This document shows, in pieces, positions 17,274 to 20,443 of a stretch of 20,443 nucleotides of DNA (positions are counted from its first letter, which is position 1; each line of letters begins with the position of its first letter). The stretch is taken from NCBI GenBank assembly GCA_009733715.1, contig WMKJ01000170.1, positions 1-20,443 on the forward strand, given 5' to 3'. The notes beneath the pieces were generated by a model. The model did no database searches, had not been told where the DNA came from, and saw only the letters and a list, made by a program, of their open reading frames with translations. The translations under genes and the position numbers were made by a program. The DNA is from Herpomyces periplanetae (Eukaryota; Ascomycota; Laboulbeniomycetes; Herpomycetales; Herpomycetaceae).

Positions 17274-17390
17274 AAACACAACTTCATACTACTCGAACCA
17301 GGCAAAACATAACTGTTAAAACTTGTAAATGAATACGACCAGACTACCTGCATGTAAGCCTGGAAATCATACCTTACCCACCCACTCCAT

Positions 17391-20300
17391 CTAAACCCTC
17401 CTTGCACTACCTTTTTCTTCCTTTTGCTTCGCTTTGCCTTGATTCGTACCATACCATGCCCCGTGTGTCGCCCAATCCAGCCCAACTATCTTCGACGTCA
17501 CCGCAATCACATTTTCAATCATCCAGTTAACATCACTTAGCCCTGTTGTCGCCGCAAAATTGGTCTCCCTTAACCGTTCATCATATTCACTCCCTGTCCA
17601 CAACTTTTCACTGGAAATAATCCTTCCCTGCATTATTCTCTTTAATCTTTCCCGCAAAACCCTTACCACCGCATCTTCTCCCAAACTTTGCGAAGTCGTC
17701 CACCCCAATGACGAATCGACCGGTACACTAACATCTTCTTGATCCATCCCAACCTTATCTCCATCCCTATTTTCACTAATTGTAGCCTTTTCCGTCGCCG
17801 CCTCATCCCCATCCGCTTCTTCGAATCCCAAACTTTCGAAAATCCGTTCAATGCGCCACCGCAAAAATTTAAACCCTTTCTCCCTTTTACATTCAGCTTC
17901 TGCTTTCGCCTCGTCCGTTATCTCGTCTATTTCACTTGCTCCATCTTCTTCCGCTTTCAATCTTCCTCCCTGCACCATACACTCCGCCAATGTAACATCC
18001 AATATCCGCTTGCGTAAACTCTCCTCTTTACTTGCCCCCACCCTTTCGCCGCTATCTCGACTCTTAAATCCCATTCCTCCCCCTTTCCCAACAACTTTTT
18101 CACTGTCTTCACAATACTTGCACTTGTTCTCCCTGTTCACTAAACATCTTTTAAAATCTTTCACTATCCGTGCAACCAATTCAACCCAAGTAGCTCCACC
18201 ATTCTTACTCAAGCCCAATTCACTGCAGTACTGTCGTGCGCTTAATGTTATGCTCGCTATGCACAAAATCTCTTTAACCATCCACCTCAAATCATTTATT
18301 CGCCCTTCATCCATCTTCAATGTATCCGGCCATTCATCCTCCCCAATCGTTTCTCTATCACAAACCATTCTTATTATACCATGTAAATGAATTCTTCGTA
18401 ATTTTATCCCTTCTGCCAATCCCAAAACACCCACAAAATATCCTTCCCCCTCAACATCTTCCTGAATTCCGTTCCACCAGTTATTAACCCTATTCATTAT
18501 CCCATCTCCTTCAACTCCTCTGACATCTTCCGAAAATACTTGCTTCTCATATTCAATCGCCCCACTAGACACTGCCCTATACGCTCCACTCAGTAAAAAG
18601 TTTGCATGATCAACGCACAGCACATCTAGAGTCTGTAACACACACTCCAACTTAGTCCATAAACTATTGCTGCTTCCACTGTTTCCATCAATTTCTTGAT
18701 CATCCCCAGTATCTCCCGTCTTCCTAGTTAAAATCTCCCCCACTATCTTAATTTCTTTATCACGAACTGGTGCACACATTCGAGGAAGTATCCCTGCCAT
18801 AAACTCGAAGAACCTTTCATATGAAAATACCCCTTGTGTACACTGGCTTTGTACAAAATCCGGATTCAGTGTATCATGAACCAAGTTCAATAAGCTGTTA
18901 GGTTTTCCCTCCCCAATCTCTTCCCTTTGACTAGATTTAACTTGAGTTGAACCTATACCTGCCTTAACCCCTTCTAACTTGCTGTCCAGCGGATTCCCCC
19001 GTTTTCCATCAACCTGTACTACACATTCCTTACTCTTACTTTCCCCCTCCCTATCCAAACCATCTACACGTATCAAGCGTGTAAGTCGCTCCCGAATATG
19101 CTCCGCCATTGCTACTGTCCAAGGTGTACCTTTGCCTTGCTCAAATCCACTTTTCATGCACCTACACAACCACTTTGGCATCTGCGCCCTGCACGTTAAC
19201 CCTCCTTCAATCTCAATCGATCTACCTTCTTTCGTCATAGTGACTTGGTTAAATTGTCGATGACAATAAATCGATATTCGATACAACGGATTCATCGCAA
19301 TCTCATGCACTATCACTCGATTCGGTGGAATCACCGTAAACAATTGCGCCCATGTCTTTGATAACTCATCGCCACGCCCATCGTATCCTTGATGGCTCAT
19401 TGTAATATCTGCGGTCCCTGAATCATTCAGCTTAGTACGCTTCTCTTGACTGCTCGTACCTAAACCATTACCACTGCCATTTTCATTTCGCTCACGCCTC
19501 TCACCATCACTAGCACCAGAAATATTATCTGCTGCACTATCACTACATTTTCGCTTTAAATCATTTCGCGTGTTATGTCGACTCTGACGTACCGCCCGTC
19601 TCACTAAATCCTTCGCACGTTCCCTCCCAACTATACGTTGTAAACGTGCTAATACAACCGCTTGGTTCTCGCGTATACCCTCATGATAATCCTGCGCAAC
19701 TACGTTGGGAGCATCGTTCAAAACAGTTTGCCATATCCTATCCAGCCTAACAAATGATGCCACGAGTGTATCCACCAGAGTTGTTGCATCATGAGATTTC
19801 CACGCTAGAAATAACGTCCTATATAAAGTATAGGCTTCGCATACCTTTCTTCGCCATCCGTCCAAACGTTTGATACTCAGTTCAAAGACTGCTAACAAGT
19901 CGTGTGCACGCTGAATTAAACCTTGTTCCGCATTCCCTATTGCACTTAATACACCTGCAGGATGGCCATAAATCAAGTAAGCGCTGAGAAAAATCCGATT
20001 ATGATTCGTCCTATCGTTAGGTGGTGCACTGGCAACTTTATCCAAAGTTGAAAAAGTCACATCATCATTATCTTCTTCTTCACCTTCGTCCGAGATAACT
20101 CCACTTAACAATTTGTTGGTAGCTTCAACCACTCGCGTTTCCAATAATGAAGCTGATAACCTTTCGAAGCTAACATGAGGTACTCGTTCAAGAGTAAGTC
20201 CAGCTTGTTGTAGTACTTGAAATGCACGTACACGCGATACCCACCGCCAGCGGGCAAGTATTACACCTGCCGCATATTCACGCGTCATTGATGATCTACC

Positions 20301-20420
20301 ACTGAATGATGGTGTAGAATTAACTGTTAGTGATGATGACGTTTGTTTTGGCTCTGTTTCATTATTAAAACCAACTTCTGAATCCATTACGTTCTGCACT
20401 TCATGACCCGTAAAAATCAT
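17391..20420 (-). CDS. TCP11/SOK1-family protein, 5' end at window edge
   Basis: 1009 aa in one open frame. The T-complex 11 family includes yeast Sok1, linked to cAMP/PKA signalling. The biochemical role is unclear. The N-terminal conserved block starts near residue 48 with a basic IQ-like helix (VILARWRWVSRVRAFQ), then FLSAYLIYGHPAGVLSAIG (144-162) and LLAVFELSIKRL, which fit the family's 'R.FL.AYLI..hP..Vl' block. The second block is FVQSQCTQGVFSYERFFEF to CAPVRD (549-554), the best family signature. Between them lie basic, probably nuclear-targeting sequence (KRKCSDS) and low-complexity inserts, which make the protein longer than most relatives. The ending DWATHGAWYG looks natural. The ATG at 20420 has no in-frame stop upstream within the window, so the start may lie further out; Met12 is another option. 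Confidence 0.82.
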   Translation of the reverse strand: MIFTGHEVQNVMDSEVGFNNETEPKQTSSSLTVNSTPSFSGRSSMTREYAAGVILARWRWVSRVRAFQVLQQAGLTLERVPHVSFERLSASLLETRVVEATNKLLSGVISDEGEEEDNDDVTFSTLDKVASAPPNDRTNHNRIFLSAYLIYGHPAGVLSAIGNAEQGLIQRAHDLLAVFELSIKRLDGWRRKVCEAYTLYRTLFLAWKSHDATTLVDTLVASFVRLDRIWQTVLNDAPNVVAQDYHEGIRENQAVVLARLQRIVGRERAKDLVRRAVRQSRHNTRNDLKRKCSDSAADNISGASDGERRERNENGSGNGLGTSSQEKRTKLNDSGTADITMSHQGYDGRGDELSKTWAQLFTVIPPNRVIVHEIAMNPLYRISIYCHRQFNQVTMTKEGRSIEIEGGLTCRAQMPKWLCRCMKSGFEQGKGTPWTVAMAEHIRERLTRLIRVDGLDREGESKSKECVVQVDGKRGNPLDSKLEGVKAGIGSTQVKSSQREEIGEGKPNSLLNLVHDTLNPDFVQSQCTQGVFSYERFFEFMAGILPRMCAPVRDKEIKIVGEILTRKTGDTGDDQEIDGNSGSSNSLWTKLECVLQTLDVLCVDHANFLLSGAYRAVSSGAIEYEKQVFSEDVRGVEGDGIMNRVNNWWNGIQEDVEGEGYFVGVLGLAEGIKLRRIHLHGIIRMVCDRETIGEDEWPDTLKMDEGRINDLRWMVKEILCIASITLSARQYCSELGLSKNGGATWVELVARIVKDFKRCLVNRENKCKYCEDSEKVVGKGGGMGFKSRDSGERVGASKEESLRKRILDVTLAECMVQGGRLKAEEDGASEIDEITDEAKAEAECKREKGFKFLRWRIERIFESLGFEEADGDEAATEKATISENRDGDKVGMDQEDVSVPVDSSLGWTTSQSLGEDAVVRVLRERLKRIMQGRIISSEKLWTGSEYDERLRETNFAATTGLSDVNWMIENVIAVTSKIVGLDWATHGAWYGTNQGKAKQKEEKGSARRV

Positions 20421-20443
20421 TTCCTCAATACACGATAAAAGAG

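Larger units (their letters stand above)
14410..17390. other. 3 kb gene-poor region, transporter to TCP11 gene
   Basis: No complete gene was recognised. From 14410 to about 14700 lies the likely near promoter and leader of the transporter. From 14700 to 15950 are mixed sequences with an AT microsatellite, GC-alternating runs and an 11-bp-stem hairpin. A CpG-rich CACGTG patch lies at 15965-16050. From 16140 to 17390 the plus strand is C- and T-rich, like the adjoining TCP11 gene, and probably includes its 3' UTR. The open frames here are short, low in complexity and without known motifs, apart from one exon-like piece noted separately. Confidence 0.5.

Noticed and set aside
16557-17319. Plus-strand frames of 79-127 codons
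   Set aside because: They are low-complexity, Pro/Ser/Leu-rich products of a pyrimidine-rich tract, mutually overlapping, without known domains.
17281-17350. tRNA-like B box (GGTTCGAGT on the minus strand)
   Set aside because: No matching acceptor stem, A box at the right distance, or T-arm pairing follows, so it does not fold as a tRNA.

Overview
The window is nuclear DNA from a filamentous ascomycete-like fungus. This is inferred from gene content: a fungal Cut8/STS1 proteasome anchor, the fungus-restricted complex I subunit NUZM, an amino acid permease of the Neurospora Mtr type, and a SOK1/TCP11-family protein. Five spliceosomal introns could be placed (63, 92, 111, 113 and 119 nt). Their donors are GTAAGT or GTACGT, their 3' ends are TAG, and CTAAC/TACTAA-like branch sites can be seen in several. 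The standard genetic code fits every gene. No transposon, virus-derived element, rRNA, CRISPR array or convincing tRNA was seen.

Layout, left to right. Plus strand: MTR4 RNA-exosome helicase (179-3519, two exons); a 2 kb stretch without a clear gene but with coding-like scraps and a CACGTG palindrome (3520-5555); cut8/STS1 (5556-6566); CCZ1 (6916-8757). CCZ1 then meets, tail to tail, a run of minus-strand genes: a HEI10-like split-RING and coiled-coil protein (8862-11156), NUZM (three exons, 11552-12382) and an 11-TM-type amino acid transporter (three exons, 12735-14409). A 3 kb gene-poor stretch follows (14410-17390), with hairpins, an AT microsatellite, a CpG-rich CACGTG element and low-complexity pyrimidine-rich DNA. 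Last is a TCP11/SOK1-family gene (17391-20420, minus), whose 5' end lies at or beyond the window edge.

The genes do not form an obvious pathway cluster. They are mostly conserved housekeeping functions: nuclear RNA decay, nuclear proteasome anchoring, Rab7 activation at late endosomes and vacuoles, complex I, amino acid uptake, and probable meiotic ubiquitin/SUMO ligation. I found no clear undescribed system. The points that most deserve a second look are a shared CACGTG plus TTGGCGCGGCG promoter signature at two places, a perfect 20-bp palindrome between the branch site and 3' splice site of a transporter intron, the split RING with a His in the sixth ligand position, and coding-like remnants just downstream of MTR4.
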